Positions 47,441 to 58,439 of a stretch of 64,000 nucleotides of DNA are shown here, in pieces (within the stretch, counting starts at the first letter, position 1; every line of letters starts with the position of its first letter). The stretch is from Megaustenia siamemsis. Taxonomy: Eukaryota > Mollusca > Gastropoda > Stylommatophora > Ariophantidae. Below the pieces are notes generated by a model that saw only the letters and a list, made by a program, of their open reading frames with translations, was not told the origin of the DNA and made no database searches. Position numbers and translations under genes: made by a program. The stretch covers positions 44,505,606 to 44,569,605 of the forward strand of contig JAVIAB010000008.1 of assembly GCA_032433765.1 (NCBI GenBank), read 5' to 3'.

Positions 47441-48402
47441 TAGGAATTAAAGAGATCAATCGGTGGTTGAGTCACCAGGATATTCACAAACCAATTCGAC
47501 ATAAATTTGAAAGGCGTCCCATTATAACGAGTGGACCCAACAATACCAAGCAGACCTAATCGATATGAGACATTTGAAAAAAAAACACAATGATTGGTAT
47601 TACTATTTGGTTTCTTGTGCGGATGTTTTCAGTAAGTATGCGTGGGCCGTACCAATACGGACAAAAACGGGGATATATTTAGTGGATGATGTTCGTAAAA
47701 TATTTATTGATGGGAAACCTGCGAGTTTTCAAACCGACAAGGGGTCAGAGTCTCTGCACAGAACATTTCAGAAATTCCTCGTTCACAACAATGTACACTT
47801 TTTCACTACCCAAAACGAGATATTAAGTCTGCTGTTGTGGAACGCTTTAATAGGATTCTGAAACAAGGGATGTGGAGATTTTTCACGAAATCGAATCGAC
47901 TTTGTTATGTCCATGTACTACCCACCCTACTTCGAAGAAGCTATAATCATTCATACAACAGAAGTATAAAAAATGGCCCCGGTCGACGTTAGCAGAGACA
48001 ATCAAGAACTAGTGTGGTAATCGTTGTATAACAAACACAACTTGAAATTTGAAAGACCACTGTATAAGGCGGGTGGTCGAGTTAGACTGGTCCTGGGCAG
48101 AACTAATTTTAAAAACGGTTATGCACCAGCTTTGACAGAGGAACTCTTTACCATCATTCGAGTAACTGAAACAAAACCCATTACATATGTGCTGAAAGAC
48201 GATAAGAGCGATGAAATAGAGGGGTCATTCTACACACAAGAAATTAAAAAAGTTGGAGACAAGCGCGAGTAGAGTGTCGAGAGGGTTATAACCTAGCGTC
48301 GCACGTCATTGGGACGAAAAGAGAGTTTAGTCAAGTGGTTTGGGTATGATTCCTCATTCAACAGTTGGATACTGACCAAGGACATTGTCAGATACAAAAA
48401 CT
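47440..48402 (+). pseudogene. Polinton integrase (rve core plus chromodomain), broken
   Basis: Retrovirus-type DDE integrase that would insert the linear element. The plus strand shows an N-terminal WLSHQDIHKP block, QADLIDM (first catalytic aspartate region), SCADVFSKYAW, FQTDKGSE (second aspartate) and VVERFNRILK (glutamate) in a different frame. Next come an SH3-like segment (RPLYKAGGRVRL, FTIIRVTE) and a chromodomain end, SLVKWFGYDSSFNSW. Frames change near 47,520, 47,825 and 48,275, and a TAG occurs near 47,990. All three catalytic residues survive as codons although in separate frames, pointing to fairly recent loss. The C-terminal chromodomain is usual for this family. Confidence 0.9.
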
Positions 48403-48695
48403 AAAGATGGTAGAAAAAGGTGAATCTTTTGAAGACCCTGCTTTGCGAGCCCTGAACTATGGTGGGGAGTGAACCTCGTTCTGGCCAGTATTTGGAAAAA
48501 TATTCCCCCGTTTAAAGATTATCTTTATGTGTCAAATGGTGGTTATATATGCCGTTGTCGCAGTCTCGCTGTTCGATCTGTCCACCGAAAATCTAGACAC
48601 GAAGGACGGAAAACTGTGGATAGCCCTACTGAGCTGTTGTTTGGGTTACATGCTCCCGAATCTAAAGTTGGAGACCATACGGTGAATCAAGTCAG
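48403..48695 (+). other. Unassigned Polinton segment with short frames
   Basis: A 21-codon frame from 48,412 (FEDPALRALNYGG) and a 76-codon frame (48,469-48,699) lie between integrase and the next conserved gene. No motif recognised; they may be remnants of one small gene. Confidence 0.3.
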
Positions 48696-49480
48696 ATGAG
48701 TTTTTATGTAACTTTACCCAACAATGACTCTATGGATATTTTTAAGGATAATCTCGACCACTTTTTCGTTGTACTTCCTCAGATCATTGACTTTTCAATA
48801 CATTATGAGATCGCACTGGTGGAGATACATTTTCCACTTAATTTTTTCAACGTGATAAAGGGTGATGCCTGGATTCGTTACGAGCCTCTCAGTAGCAACG
48901 AAATTCGTAGCGTTAGATCTCCCTTCACCGTGACATTGGCACATGGGTTATAAAAGATATCATAAGCTTTCATTGGTGCATTGAGTGCGTTGATAGTAAG
49001 CAAGGAGTTGATTGAAGGTGTAAAATAGTCCAAAATGAGATTCCTTTACGCGAAGGAGGCGAATAAAGCCATCTTTAAACTCTTCGAAAAAGGGGTCATC
49101 GTTACCATAAGCGACACTTTAAAAAATATCTTAGCCTTCGCCATGACATGTATAACAGACGCCGCTCCCGATATCTACAGCGTGGGTGAAATGGACTTGG
49201 AAAGTGTTGCAAAAATGTCTACGTCTACTGCGATCTCGTTTCACCCAAACCGGTTGAGGATGTGATGGTACCCCTACTCAGGAACGTGGCTGTTCTCAAC
49301 AGAAAGCACATCGCGGCGTTTCAGATCTACGAGAAATCTGACTACGTCCCCCTGAGCAGATTTTCCTTCGACACTGTAGAAATCCTTTTGGCCAACGAGC
49401 ACGGATAAACCATCTCATTTCCCAGTGAGACTTCGGTGCAAAAGGTACACTTTCGAACGAGAAAACATCTTGAGCTGCTA
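48696..49480 (+). pseudogene. Conserved Polinton gene of the SFYVTLP type
   Basis: Begins MSFYVTLPNNDSMD, with a YEIALVEIHFPLNFF block, and ends with YVYCDLV, then PLLRNVAVL and FSFDTVEI in another frame. Intact Polintons carry a gene of this pattern next to the capsid genes; its role is not firmly known to me, and a virion component is inferred from position. There is a TAA at 48,951, a shift near 49,020, another near 49,215 and a TAA near 49,405. The segment between 48,950 and 49,030 is poorly conserved. Confidence 0.75.
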
Positions 49481-49508
49481 TAATGGTGAGAAACACCCTT
49501 TCTACACA

Positions 49509-49968
49509 ATGCCAGGCCATACGAAGATTTTTATTGCTCTCAGACGGGTGATGGGATGCCTGTGCTTATAGGTGGTGGAAATCAGCGAGGACGAGGAATC
49601 GGTAGTTTCTTTGGTAGAATCGAGAGGGCTATTTTACCCTGGCTAAAAACAGGGGGTAAAGCCTTACTCAGAGAAGGCGTGGGAACCGGTTTGCAGGTTG
49701 CGCAGAACGAATTAGCGGGCAGAAATATCGCGACGCTTTCAAATCACGAGCTAAGGAGGCCGGCCTGTGGTTGTTAGACGGGGCTGTAGACCACCTGACT
49801 GGTAACTACCAATCAGGAAGTGGTTCACGACGACGACTAAGAAAGCGAGTCGGGAAGGCGGCACCACCCGGACAACCCGTTACGAAGAGAATAAAACCAT
49901 CAGGTAGACAGTCCCCCTTCATTCTGCAAGTAAGAGGAGGACGAAGCTGTCGGTATCAATGGATATAG
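49509..49968 (+). pseudogene. Basic Gly-rich virion protein candidate (pX/pVI-like)
   Basis: The N-terminal part reads YEDFYCSQTGDGMPVLIGGG, then QRGRGIGSFFGRI, followed by an amphipathic stretch (LKTGGKALLREGVGTG). After a frameshift near 49,730 comes KSRAKEAGLWLLDGAVDHLTG and a very basic RRRLRKRVGKAA tail. Small proteins of this pattern precede the capsid gene in Polintons and adinto-like viruses, where they are compared with adenovirus core or membrane-active proteins. Function here is inferred. A probable ATG at 49,509 is out of frame by one base with the first block. Confidence 0.7.
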
Positions 49969-49975
49969 TCGATTA

Positions 49976-50960
49976 ATGATGTCTCTCATTCACCCCAAGT
50001 CCTCTGAATGTCTTCACTCTGGTTTGGATTTACTTAGCGTTCTACCGACTCAGACACCTGTAGTCTCGGGCCAATTTACTGAAATTCGAACACTCGCCTC
50101 CTTAGCACATGGAGCACCCATCGAGTTTTTCATTTTTGAAAACAGTGAAGAGTATCTAGATCTTTTTAACACGTTTTTGCATCTGCGGGCCAGGATCACC
50201 CTCCCCAATGGAGGTAGTTTACAGTTGGATGCCGAGGTAGGACCAGTCAACAATTATCTTCACAGTCTATTTTCTCAAGTCAGAGACGTATCTCTGAACG
50301 ACACATTGATTTACACCTTCCGAGAATACCTATCCATTTAGAGCAGTGTTCGAGACTACATTAAACTATGGAGTGGATGCGAAAACGGGGCACTTGACGG
50401 CAGTTCTGTTATACAAAGATACAGCAAACCACCACGATGATATGCAGGATAACAAGGGATTTGAATTACGGCGGGCTTTGACTTCGGGTAGTAAAGAGGT
50501 TGAAATCATTGGTCGTTTGCATTGATCGCTTTGTGCAGGACCATTACATGTTAAACAGAGTGGATGTATAGATCAAACTCACACCCTCTAAGGATGTCTC
50601 AACATCATGGCTCAGGATAAGTCTGTACTTTATAAGAGTATGATCACTAACGCTGCCCTTGTGGTCAGGAAAGCTAAGCTAAACCCAGCAATTTCTCTGG
50701 CCCACGAAAAAGGCTCTTTTAAGGGAGAATGCTCGGTACCCATTCAAGAGAGTTATCATCAAAACATTTGCCATTGCTAGAGGGATGTTTTCGCACAACC
50801 AAGACAATTTATTATTATCTCAAACGCCAAAACGTATAGTGATAGGTCTGATTCGCCGCTCCCACAACAACTCCCCTACAAGTTATTGTCTACGCCGAGT
50901 TGGATTCAGCATTCGAGGTGTCCAAGACACGACAGGTACTAACAGACTACGCTGTTTGAG
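49976..50960 (+). pseudogene. Polinton capsid protein candidate (F54H12.2-like)
   Basis: Open for 121 codons from ATG 49,976: HPKSSECLHSGLDLLSV, then HGAPIEFFIF and GPVNNYLHSLFSQVRDVSLN. The frame shifts near 50,330 (the following block is RAVFETTLNYGVDAK) and again after 50,510; near 50,660-50,850 blocks AKLNPAISLAHEKA and PKRIVIGLIRR appear in different frames. This matches the layout of the long structural gene often annotated in invertebrate genomes as F54H12.2-like, which I take to be a jelly-roll capsid protein. The assignment to major or minor capsid is not certain. A TAG/TGA near 50,527 and 50,560 also interrupt it. Confidence 0.75.
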
Positions 50961-50963
50961 AAA

Positions 50964-51448
50964 ATGAACACGGGGGATATTTACAGTCTCTTGATGTCCG
51001 ATGTTTTCGTTCGACGTTTTTCCCTTGTTAGTGTACTTCCACGAAACCACTTACCACTCATCATCGACCCAAGCAAGACTGCAGCCTTTGTCATAAACAT
51101 CGACCCTGCCAACAAACCAGGTGAACACTGGGTGGCCCTCTTTTACAACGGCCTTGGACAAATAGAGTATTTCGATTCCTACAGTTTACCTCCTAGGCAC
51201 ATTGATATTTTAAAATTTATCGACATGAATTCAAATTTTCCATTCGTCTACAACCCACGAGTGTTACAAGTTTGTTTAGCAACACATATGGTCTATATTG
51301 TGTTTATTATATAATTTCAAAGTGTCGTGGTGCGAGCATTAAGAGAATTCTCATGCCATTTTCAGCGAGACAGCATATTAACGACCGTATCATTTATCGG
51401 TTGATGACGCCATGGATGCATCGGCTTCTTGGAACTAACTTCAGGTGA
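50964..51448 (+). pseudogene. Adenain-like cysteine protease, one frameshift
   Basis: The first frame, from ATG 50,964, has EHWVALFYN (catalytic histidine) and IEYFDSYSLPP (aspartate partner). A one-base shift near 51,265 moves to a second frame with YGLYCVYYI (catalytic cysteine) and a basic C-terminus. Order and spacing fit C5/Ulp1-fold virion maturation proteases, which process capsid proteins. With only one lesion and all catalytic residues retained as codons, this is among the best-preserved genes of the element. It begins within about 10 bases of the end of the capsid gene, as in a compact viral array. Confidence 0.85.
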
Positions 51449-51624
51449 CTCACCCCAAACGGCGGCTCTCTGAACATGTCTCAAGACGTCCAATAACGTA
51501 TTGCATTAGTTACTATAAATTGACGGGCCACGTCCCCCTTGTTACAGCGTATAAAGGGATGTCGTTCTCAGTGATTCTACACACAGAAAGTCAGAACCCT
51601 GCAACCTAGTGGTGTGTTTTTAGA

Positions 51625-52162
51625 ATGGAGTCGTCTAGCGTTAATATGCCAGCTTCATTTGATGTTTGTGATCAACGGATTTTCATGTCTCGTGGCAATG
51701 AGAATATAATTCCATTGTCAAACGATGGTGTTAAGGCAGTCTCAGTTTCTGTTTTTCATAACAGACCATTGATAAACATAAGGACGTATCGTGTTAAAGG
51801 CTACTTAAGTTTCCTACCAGAGCTGGAATAACACTCTCGAGAGATGAGTTTACCACACTAGTTGATATGCTAGATGACATTTTATCAGATTATGAAACCT
51901 CAACTACACTACGCATCTTGATAACCAACCAAAATATCCTAGAGACATGGATGCCCCGAGTGATTCAATTTCCGCACAGTCACCAGATACCTATGCCGTC
52001 TTCGATCAAGGATTTGTCAAAATGGAGGGTGGTTGTGTTTTGAACGCTAATCAACCTTCCTATGCACCAGTGTTTGATAGACATTTAACGCAAACAGATA
52101 GTTCCAACAATACAAGGAAGCCAAGACGACTAAAATTAATAAATTCTGCAGCAGAACAGTGA
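51625..52162 (+). pseudogene. PC4-like (ssDNA-binding coactivator fold) gene, frameshifted
   Basis: The first frame (51,625-51,834) has VSVSVFHNRPLINIRTY, and a second frame from 51,813 has RAGITLSRDEFTTLVDML. Together these give the PC4/p15 signature: a beta strand pair with VxVxxF and IxIRxY, then GIxL and a C-terminal helix. PC4 proteins bind single-stranded DNA as dimers and act in transcription or replication. A third frame (51,947-52,162) ends RKPRRLKLINSAAEQ. It is the last gene before the right TIR. I do not know PC4 as a standard Polinton gene; late capture or a lineage-specific gene is possible. Confidence 0.65.
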
Positions 52163-52735
52163 CATTTTTTATATTATTTATCATATAAACATGACTATGT
52201 TGTTATATGTGTACTTTTGTCAGTTGTTTTGTATTCACATTTGTACTATTTAAATCATCATTGTTCAATTATAAATAAGTGAATGTGTAACATGTGATGT
52301 CTACGTTGATGATGATGTATTAAAATGACGTTATGTTATGTTTTATTGTGAAAATAAAATTACATAGAAAAACATCATATTTCTTTGTTTCATTTGACTT
52401 GCTTTAATTTTTTTACTTTTAACATTATTTTAGTATATTCATACTTGCTTTATTAAAATAGCGAAGGTAGAAGACAGCAGTAATAGGTTCATAACATTGT
52501 CAGTCCCCTGAACGAGTAGATATTCAGGTTGTCCTTCCATCATTCAAGCACAATAACTCGGTCGCTATCAGCAGCAATAGGCTAGGAGGAAGGAAAAATG
52601 GAAGACGACCGTGGTCAATAGATGGATCAGATGTAAAGTCGAGCACTCCCATGAAATTCTAGTACAATGTACTCCTAACTCTACTACGCATAAGAGTTAC
52701 ACCTCTGTCATAACTCTACTAAATGAAAGTCACGC
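52163..52735. other. Polinton 3' intergenic region
   Basis: Very AT-rich with an AATAAA near 52,352, which may end the rightward transcripts. Nothing else identified. Confidence 0.4.
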
Positions 52736-52737
52736 TA

Positions 52738-52890
52738 GTTCTACAACTACCACTACCACTACAACTTCCACTACTACAACTACAACTGCAACTACATCTA
52801 CAACTACTACTACTAGTACTGTTACAACAACAACAACTACTACCACTATTGCAACAACTATTACTACTACTTCAACTGCAAGTTACAACG
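52738..52890. repeat. ACT/ACA trinucleotide tract inside the Polinton
   Basis: About 150 bases of imperfect (ACT)n and (ACA)n. The long Thr/Ser and Leu/Gln frames here are simple-repeat translations. Confidence 0.9.
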
Positions 52891-53079
52891 GAGGGAAGGA
52901 TGGAATTCTAGTACGGGCCAAATCCCAACTCTACTACTCATGAAATCTAATTATGACCCCTGTCAAAACCACACTAATAAAAAATACTCTCACGAAAGTT
53001 ACACCTCTGATATAGGCACACTAATATAATATCATAGTACATTAATTTACCGTCTCTCTAAAACAACGCCACAACACCA

Positions 53080-53420
53080 GACAGCTGATAAACTCATTAG
53101 CGTGACCCTGTGGTCAGTCTCTCAGAGACTGGTGTGTAGGTGCTCATCCAGTAAATTTCGTCAAGTAACGGGTCTTTACTGACCAGCTGATAAACTCATT
53201 AGTACGACCATGGTCATTAGATGACTAGGATGGTTTAAGTTACTCAAGCGAAAAATTTCACAGAGAAACGGGGTCTTTGACGGAGTACCTGCTAAAGTCA
53301 TTAACGCACCGGTATCCGTGTTACGGACAAGCGGTCAATTTGGACATTAATAAATTTAATGCTGCTGATGATTCCACGTGTTAAACTCATTAGCGCGCCC
53401 GTCGCTACTAGTTTGTCAAG
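53080..53420. repeat. Degenerate repeat of about 100 bp, four units
   Basis: The word taaactcattagcgcg, or a close variant, recurs near 53,088, 53,190, 53,293 and 53,382, often after gctga. The units are otherwise well diverged. It lies subterminally, where Polintons often carry direct repeats. Confidence 0.6.
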
Positions 53421-53529
53421 CATAGAGTAAGATGTTACCATTAGATGCAAAGAAATTGTAAGTATACATTACAAGTTTTCTTGAATAACTATAAGACTGT
53501 TTTGAAAGAATGTCACCCCAGATGACACA

Positions 53530-53764
53530 TTTCACCCCCACCGCATTCCCAAAAAATTGTCCCCATCTACGAGAGATCACAAGACATCACGAGAGGTCAA
53601 CAAGAGGTCGACGAGAAGTCACCCACCCGAGAAGTCACCCCGACTGGAAAAAAAAATGTAGACTCTCATATAAGGAAAAAAAAATGTGCGAGTAGACTAT
53701 TTATATAAGAAAATATGTCCTTCAAAGGCACATTTGTTGCATGTAAATGCCATATATAACTACT
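53530..53764 (-). repeat. Polinton right terminal inverted repeat
   Basis: Mirror of the left TIR: ccccatctacgagagatcac, agactctcatat, cacatttgttgcatgtaaat and gccatatat, ending aactact. Divergence from the left TIR is roughly 15-20%, with several indels. Confidence 0.9.
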
Positions 53765-53842
53765 CACACGTAGTTCACTTCTCTGACATGTAGTTCACTT
53801 CTCTGACATGTAGTTCACTCCTTTGACATGTAGATCACTTTA
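53765..53842. repeat. 20-bp minisatellite, right part
   Basis: About four units of gtagttcacttctctgacat continuing in the same orientation and phase as the left part, so the Polinton split one array. Confidence 0.9.
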
Positions 53843-53845
53843 GGT

Positions 53846-54133
53846 TATTGGGTGTGGTTTAGTAAAGTAAAGAGCTCCCGTCACACCAAGTGGCGTATAG
53901 GGAATATGGTGTTAGTGACCATACATTTTACAGACATTCTGCAAATGGTTTTCGGGGTATTGTGGTCAGTATTACGCCCATGCCGCTTTATTTTCTAAGA
54001 AAAAATCCCGTACCTATTTAAGGCTGGGTGAACCCGGAAGCAATTGGTTGGGATCGAACCCTACCCCTTGTCCTTTGTAGTCCAGTTCACTAACCACTGA
54101 GCTATCGCGGCTCCCTATTGGGTGTGGTTTAGT
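53846..54133 (-). mobile_element. SINE family 1 with perfect 18-bp target duplications
   Basis: Full body and tRNA-like head in reverse orientation, bounded by tattgggtgtggtttagt at 53,846-53,863 and 54,116-54,133. The head shows ggttgggatcgaaccctacc (B box, complement) and gagctatcgcggctccc. Confidence 0.92.
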
Positions 54134-55097
54134 GGAAATAAATTGCAACAAATCTGGGTCGATGGTTAATGGTTTAGGACCACCAACTTCTCCTTCTTCA
54201 GTTAAATCAGCTTAAAGTTTTTCAGGGAACCTGTAGGACATTGTCATGTGGTGCAAGACGTATTACAGAAATAATTTTTACATATTTCAGAGTCTAAATT
54301 TTTCTTTGACGTGCCTTTCCAAAGTTGGAGGTACAATACAATTGTAGCACTTGCTGATATGTTTCATGGGTATTTTCCAAATCTTTGGGTCTGTAAAAAA
54401 GCATAGCGCACCATCACGCCACTCAACCAGTGCTTAAGTTGCCACTGTACTGCAACATGAGTATTGGGTCCATCCCTTATTTAGAGCTTCTGTTTTGCAG
54501 CTATTATACACATTGTTGGCTCTCTTAATCGAGACAGTTATGTTTCGTTTTTGATATACAAGTGTCCCTTCGCAACTAATATATCAGAAATTATCTGCTT
54601 TGTTCACACTCGTCCTGGACACTTCTGAACTGCTTGTATGAAACGAAGTACACAAATATGTTAACATAATGTTGTTTAGTTATGTAAGCTAGACTATTTG
54701 TATTGGTCATTGTCACAAATTATTGCAATCCACCACTTGTCACTAAAGTTGCATCAAACATGTAGACCTTAAATACGTAACCGGAATCGGAAGTGAATAT
54801 ATCATAAACTAGAACCAATCAGAATGTTTCAATGTCGTTGTCTTTTTTTTCAGCATCCCGAAATAGTTAGGGTTAACTGATTTGATGTCTGAAACGTTGA
54901 GATCGTCGATCAGTCTTATTTCATTGTGTCCTGTTACACCCTCCCCGTTTCCTTCCCCACACACATAGACAACACACACTACACACTTGTCTTGATCGCT
55001 ACAATTTCCTATATTTACTTCACTTCTGACTTTTCTTATATCGTTTATGCATTGTGTTTTGCATCATATGTGTGACCCAGTCAGCCTTCATCAGAAC
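54134..55097. other. No gene recognised
   Basis: About 960 bases, moderately AT-rich, without repeats, long frames or motifs that I can support. Confidence 0.4.
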
Positions 55098-55370
55098 ATA
55101 ATCTCTTTATCTCTCTCTCTCTCTGCGATCAAGATCTCTTTATCTAAGTCTCTCTCTCTCACTCTCTCTCAATCGTTCTCTCTCTCTCCATAGCTCTTTC
55201 TCTCGCTCTCTTTCTCTCTCTCGTGATCTCTCTCTCTTTCTTCTTTTGACACATGCTCTCTCTCTCTGTCTCTTTCTCTCTCGCTCTTACTCTCTCTCTC
55301 GCACTCTCTCTTTCTCTCTCTCTTTCGCTCTTTCTCTCACTCTCTCTCTCGCTCTTTCTTCTCTTGACAC
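55098..55370. repeat. CT dinucleotide-rich tract
   Basis: Interrupted (CT)n with occasional tcg and ttt. The antisense Arg/Glu-rich frame of 82 codons is a composition artefact. Confidence 0.9.
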
Positions 55371-56348
55371 AAGCTGTAAATTCTAAAAGAAAACTACAAT
55401 AACACACATTAGAAGAGCCTCAAAGGGAGTGTGTGAACGGGTTGCAGCCAGGATAATGTGTGAACATGAATAAATGAAGAGATTGTCAAAGGAATGACCG
55501 GCACCACGTGACATCGTGCCCTCGAACGCCGCTATGTGAATATCTACTGCGAGCTAGTGCATTTATTTTATTATAAAATACAACCATCTTGTGGGAAAAC
55601 GCTGAAAAAAGTATTTCTGTGGGAGTCACAACTAAATACGAATCCGTGCCAACAGAGAGCATTACATCAATTTGTTCAAGAAACCTCAAAAGACAACGTG
55701 CAAAATGGGAGTGTCTAAAAATAACTTCAGTATAAAAAAAAATTAATTACTATCAAATAGGGATCGAAAACTCAAGTGTGATGAAGTCAGGCATGTTTCA
55801 TAAAGTTGCAGAAGTCATAAAAGTCAAGGACACCTCAGAATGTGACGATATAAATGGGAAAACGCAAATTGCGTGCAGACATTCTATAAAGCAATGAATA
55901 AATATTCAACTGATATACACACAAATATCAGTAATGATAGTAATACTTTCAATAATAGTTAAAGACACTGGAAGCAAGAATAAAATAAACATATGTATGA
56001 TGTTTATGCCATCATTTGGCGATGTCTTTCACACAGGTGTACTCATCACTATAGCATAGGGTTACGATCACAACTCGGAAATAAATTGTATATCCGTATT
56101 TTCCTATTAAGACAAGTATCTCCCGGATAGGGTAGGGCTGAATACTTGCTAGATCAGATCACAGAGATACGTATTTGAATCATTAATTGTTTGCGTTTAT
56201 TACATTATTTGTGTTTCTTCACAACAGATCATCATGTACTCTGATTACTTGTTTCTTTTGAGAATTTCTTCACTCGCGTTACGGTCTAAGTAAGAGATGC
56301 CCAAAACCTCTCGGTCTTTGACGTTTCATATCTATAAATTGTATTTTA
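55371..56348. other. No gene recognised
   Basis: Opposing frames of 60-67 codons near 55,486-55,718 have no recognisable motif. The rest is AT-rich without structure visible by eye. Confidence 0.4.
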
Positions 56349-56369
56349 TTATGTAGTTCTGCTCAATGG

Positions 56370-56575
56370 GTCCATGGAAGAGATGGAAGATAAGATGAGC
56401 ACAGTCAGAAGCTCAAAACTTAGTGGGCGTGTAAGAAGACTAATCAACCAACACAGAACTGGACTCGTCAGTCGCTGGACACTGCAGGACTTGCTGAGGA
56501 GGGGATCTGAGCACATATGGACATGTTCGGAGTGCAATGAGGATGATCCGCAACTAACTCAATAACTCAATGGGA
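56370..56575 (+). pseudogene. RNase H LINE C-terminal fragment
   Basis: An open frame includes LINQHRTGLVSRWTLQDLL and RRGSEHIWTCSECNEDDP, the intact form of the C-terminus seen decayed at 8.9-9.1 kb. The CxxC may form half of a zinc-binding site. Upstream RNase H catalytic blocks are absent. Confidence 0.75.
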
Positions 56576-57070
56576 ACATGTTTTGCAAACATATAGAAAA
56601 ACTAATAAAGGTCACAGCTGTTTGTTTTCATATCAAAGTGGTATTTTATTTCTACTCTTGTACATTGTCTATCGTTTGTAAATGAGGACATCCTGGGCAT
56701 AGAATAATTCCCTCATGATTAATGTTCCTATTTGATGGAATTAATTTGTGACACCAGAAACAAAACATACATTTTTAAAAACTGAAGTAAAAGTTCATTA
56801 ATGATATTTTTGTAGAACAAAGCTCGTAACTAAGAAACTAAAAAAAAATGTGAGTATCTGAGAGTTTACATTTAATGTTTAACCACACAAGTTTGTACCT
56901 TGCATGATGATGTTTGTTGCAATCACTGTGAATGTATAATAGAAGAAATAAGTGTAATTTACCTTTTTGGAAGGGTACAAATGAGCAAATCACCTAAAGT
57001 ATCAATGAAGAACAACTGTGAAGGATGCACATCAACCCAAATTTCGAGCCAAGCGGGAAATTCTGATTTT
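56576..57070. other. No gene recognised
   Basis: AT-rich spacer with one 66-codon plus frame (56,900-57,100) lacking recognisable motifs. Confidence 0.4.
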
Positions 57071-58416
57071 TCTAGATATGTTTTAGTAAAAAGTAAGTAA
57101 AGTACCCCCGTCACGCCAAGTGGCGTATAGGGAATATGGTGTTAGTGACCATGAATTTTGCAGACCCTCGGCACATGATTTTTGGGATAATGTGGTCGGT
57201 ATTATGCCCGTGCCGCTTTACTTTCCCAGAAAAAAAAATCCGGTACCCGTTAAAGGCTGGGTGAACCGGAAGCATTTTAGAAAGTATAAACGTAGACAGC
57301 AAAGATCTAAGAATAATAAAGAACAAGTACTGGCAACAAACAGCGGCAATAAGAACTGGAAACCAATTGGGAATGTTTCAACAAATAAATCAGGGTGTTA
57401 GCAAGGTTGTGTGCTGTCACCAGATTTGTTTAATATTTATAGTGAGATTATTTTAAGATCCATAAGGGACATGCCTGGAATAACAATTTGAGGTCATTAT
57501 ATATAAAATAAAATAATATAAATAATCTAAGGTATGCTGATGATACAGTCTTAATGGCTAAGAGTGAAAATAAGTTACAAGAAATGTTGGACATTATAGT
57601 GAAGGAAAGCAAAAAATAAAGGACTCAGCCTTAATAGCAAAAAGACAGAGGTAATGGTAACAATAACGAAAAAGACATCACCTCAGTGCAAAATAAAGAC
57701 AAGCAGAACAATATTAAAACAGGTAAATGAATTTAAATATTAGGGAACTTTGTTAACCACAGACGGAAGATGTACAAAAGAGGTGAGATGCAGAATGGCT
57801 CAGGCAAAAGCAGCTTTCCAAAAAATTAGGAAGATACTATGCAATAAATTTTTGACAATAGAAACAAGAAAAAGTTCTTAAATGTTACGTAGAACCAGTC
57901 TTCACATATGGATGCGAATCATGGACAATAGGACAACATATAAGAAAATCACTGGCGTCTGTAGAAATGTGGTTTTACAGAAGAATGTTGAGAGTACCAT
58001 GGACAGCTAAGAAGAGTAATGAAGATGTTCTGAGAGAGGTCAAAGCAAAAAGAGAGCTAATTTCCAATATTAGGAAGAAACAATCATCATTTTTTGGCCA
58101 TGTAATGAGAAGAGAACAACTGGAATATATTATAACAACTGGAAAAATTGAGGGACGAAGAGATAGAGGTATGCAAAGAAAAAAAAAATAACAGACAGCT
58201 TAAGAGAATGGCTTGGCAGAAGGTCAACAACAGAAATGATAAATAGCTGTCGAGATCGAAAGTTTGGAGAGACATGATCACCTACGCCAGCAGGCCCGGT
58301 ACTTGATCATGTTGATGAACCGGAAGCCGTCGGTTGGGATCGAACCCTACCTCTAGTCCTTTGTAGTCCAGTTCACTAACCACTGAGCTATCGCGCCTTA
58401 TCTAGATATGTTTTAG
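57071..58416 (-). mobile_element. SINE family 1 copy split by a LINE, with outer duplications
   Basis: The body is at 57,087-57,273 and the head at 58,328-58,400. The outer direct repeat tctagatatgttttag (57,071-57,086 and 58,401-58,416) is the SINE target duplication. The two parts join perfectly if the inner LINE and one copy of its own duplication are removed. Confidence 0.92.
57274..58315 (+). pseudogene. RTE-like LINE inserted into a SINE
   Basis: Flanked by the 12-bp repeat tgaaccggaagc (57,262-57,273 and 58,316-58,327). Coding pieces: GCVLSPDLFNIYSEIILRS (RT motif B), then after frameshifts the motif C region (NNLRYADDT-like, split over 57,530-57,550), LNSKKTEVMV, YVEPVFTYGCESW, MWFYRRMLRVPW, RKKQSSFFGHVMRREQL and TTGKIEGRRDRG. 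The frame from about 57,640 to 58,191 is nearly continuous, with one TAG near 57,740. The tail is a short TGA/TTGA run. The 5' end is truncated within the RT. It is the best copy of this family in the window. Confidence 0.88.
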
Positions 58417-58439
58417 CCTTAGTTTAAAAATGGAAGTGG

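Larger units (their letters stand above)
44933..53764. mobile_element. Polinton/Maverick element, compact and degraded
   Basis: Terminal inverted repeats start AGTAGT and end ACTACT, with the AG...CT ends usual for Polintons. The flanks gacacg and cacacg (6 bp, one mismatch) fit the 6-bp target duplication of the family. Gene order: polB (minus), integrase (plus), then structural genes, protease and a PC4-like gene (plus). At 8.8 kb it is about half the usual 15-20 kb. I find no FtsK/HerA-type packaging ATPase. Nearly every gene is interrupted, so it is a fossil. Similar elements are regarded as endogenous adinto-like viruses. Confidence 0.92.

Noticed and set aside
52611..52943. Threonine-rich frame resembling a mucin-like protein
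   Set aside because: Simple ACT/ACA repeat without signal peptide or flanking coding sequence.
55159..55407. Arg/Glu-rich frame resembling a charged splicing-type domain
   Set aside because: It is the reverse strand of a CT microsatellite.
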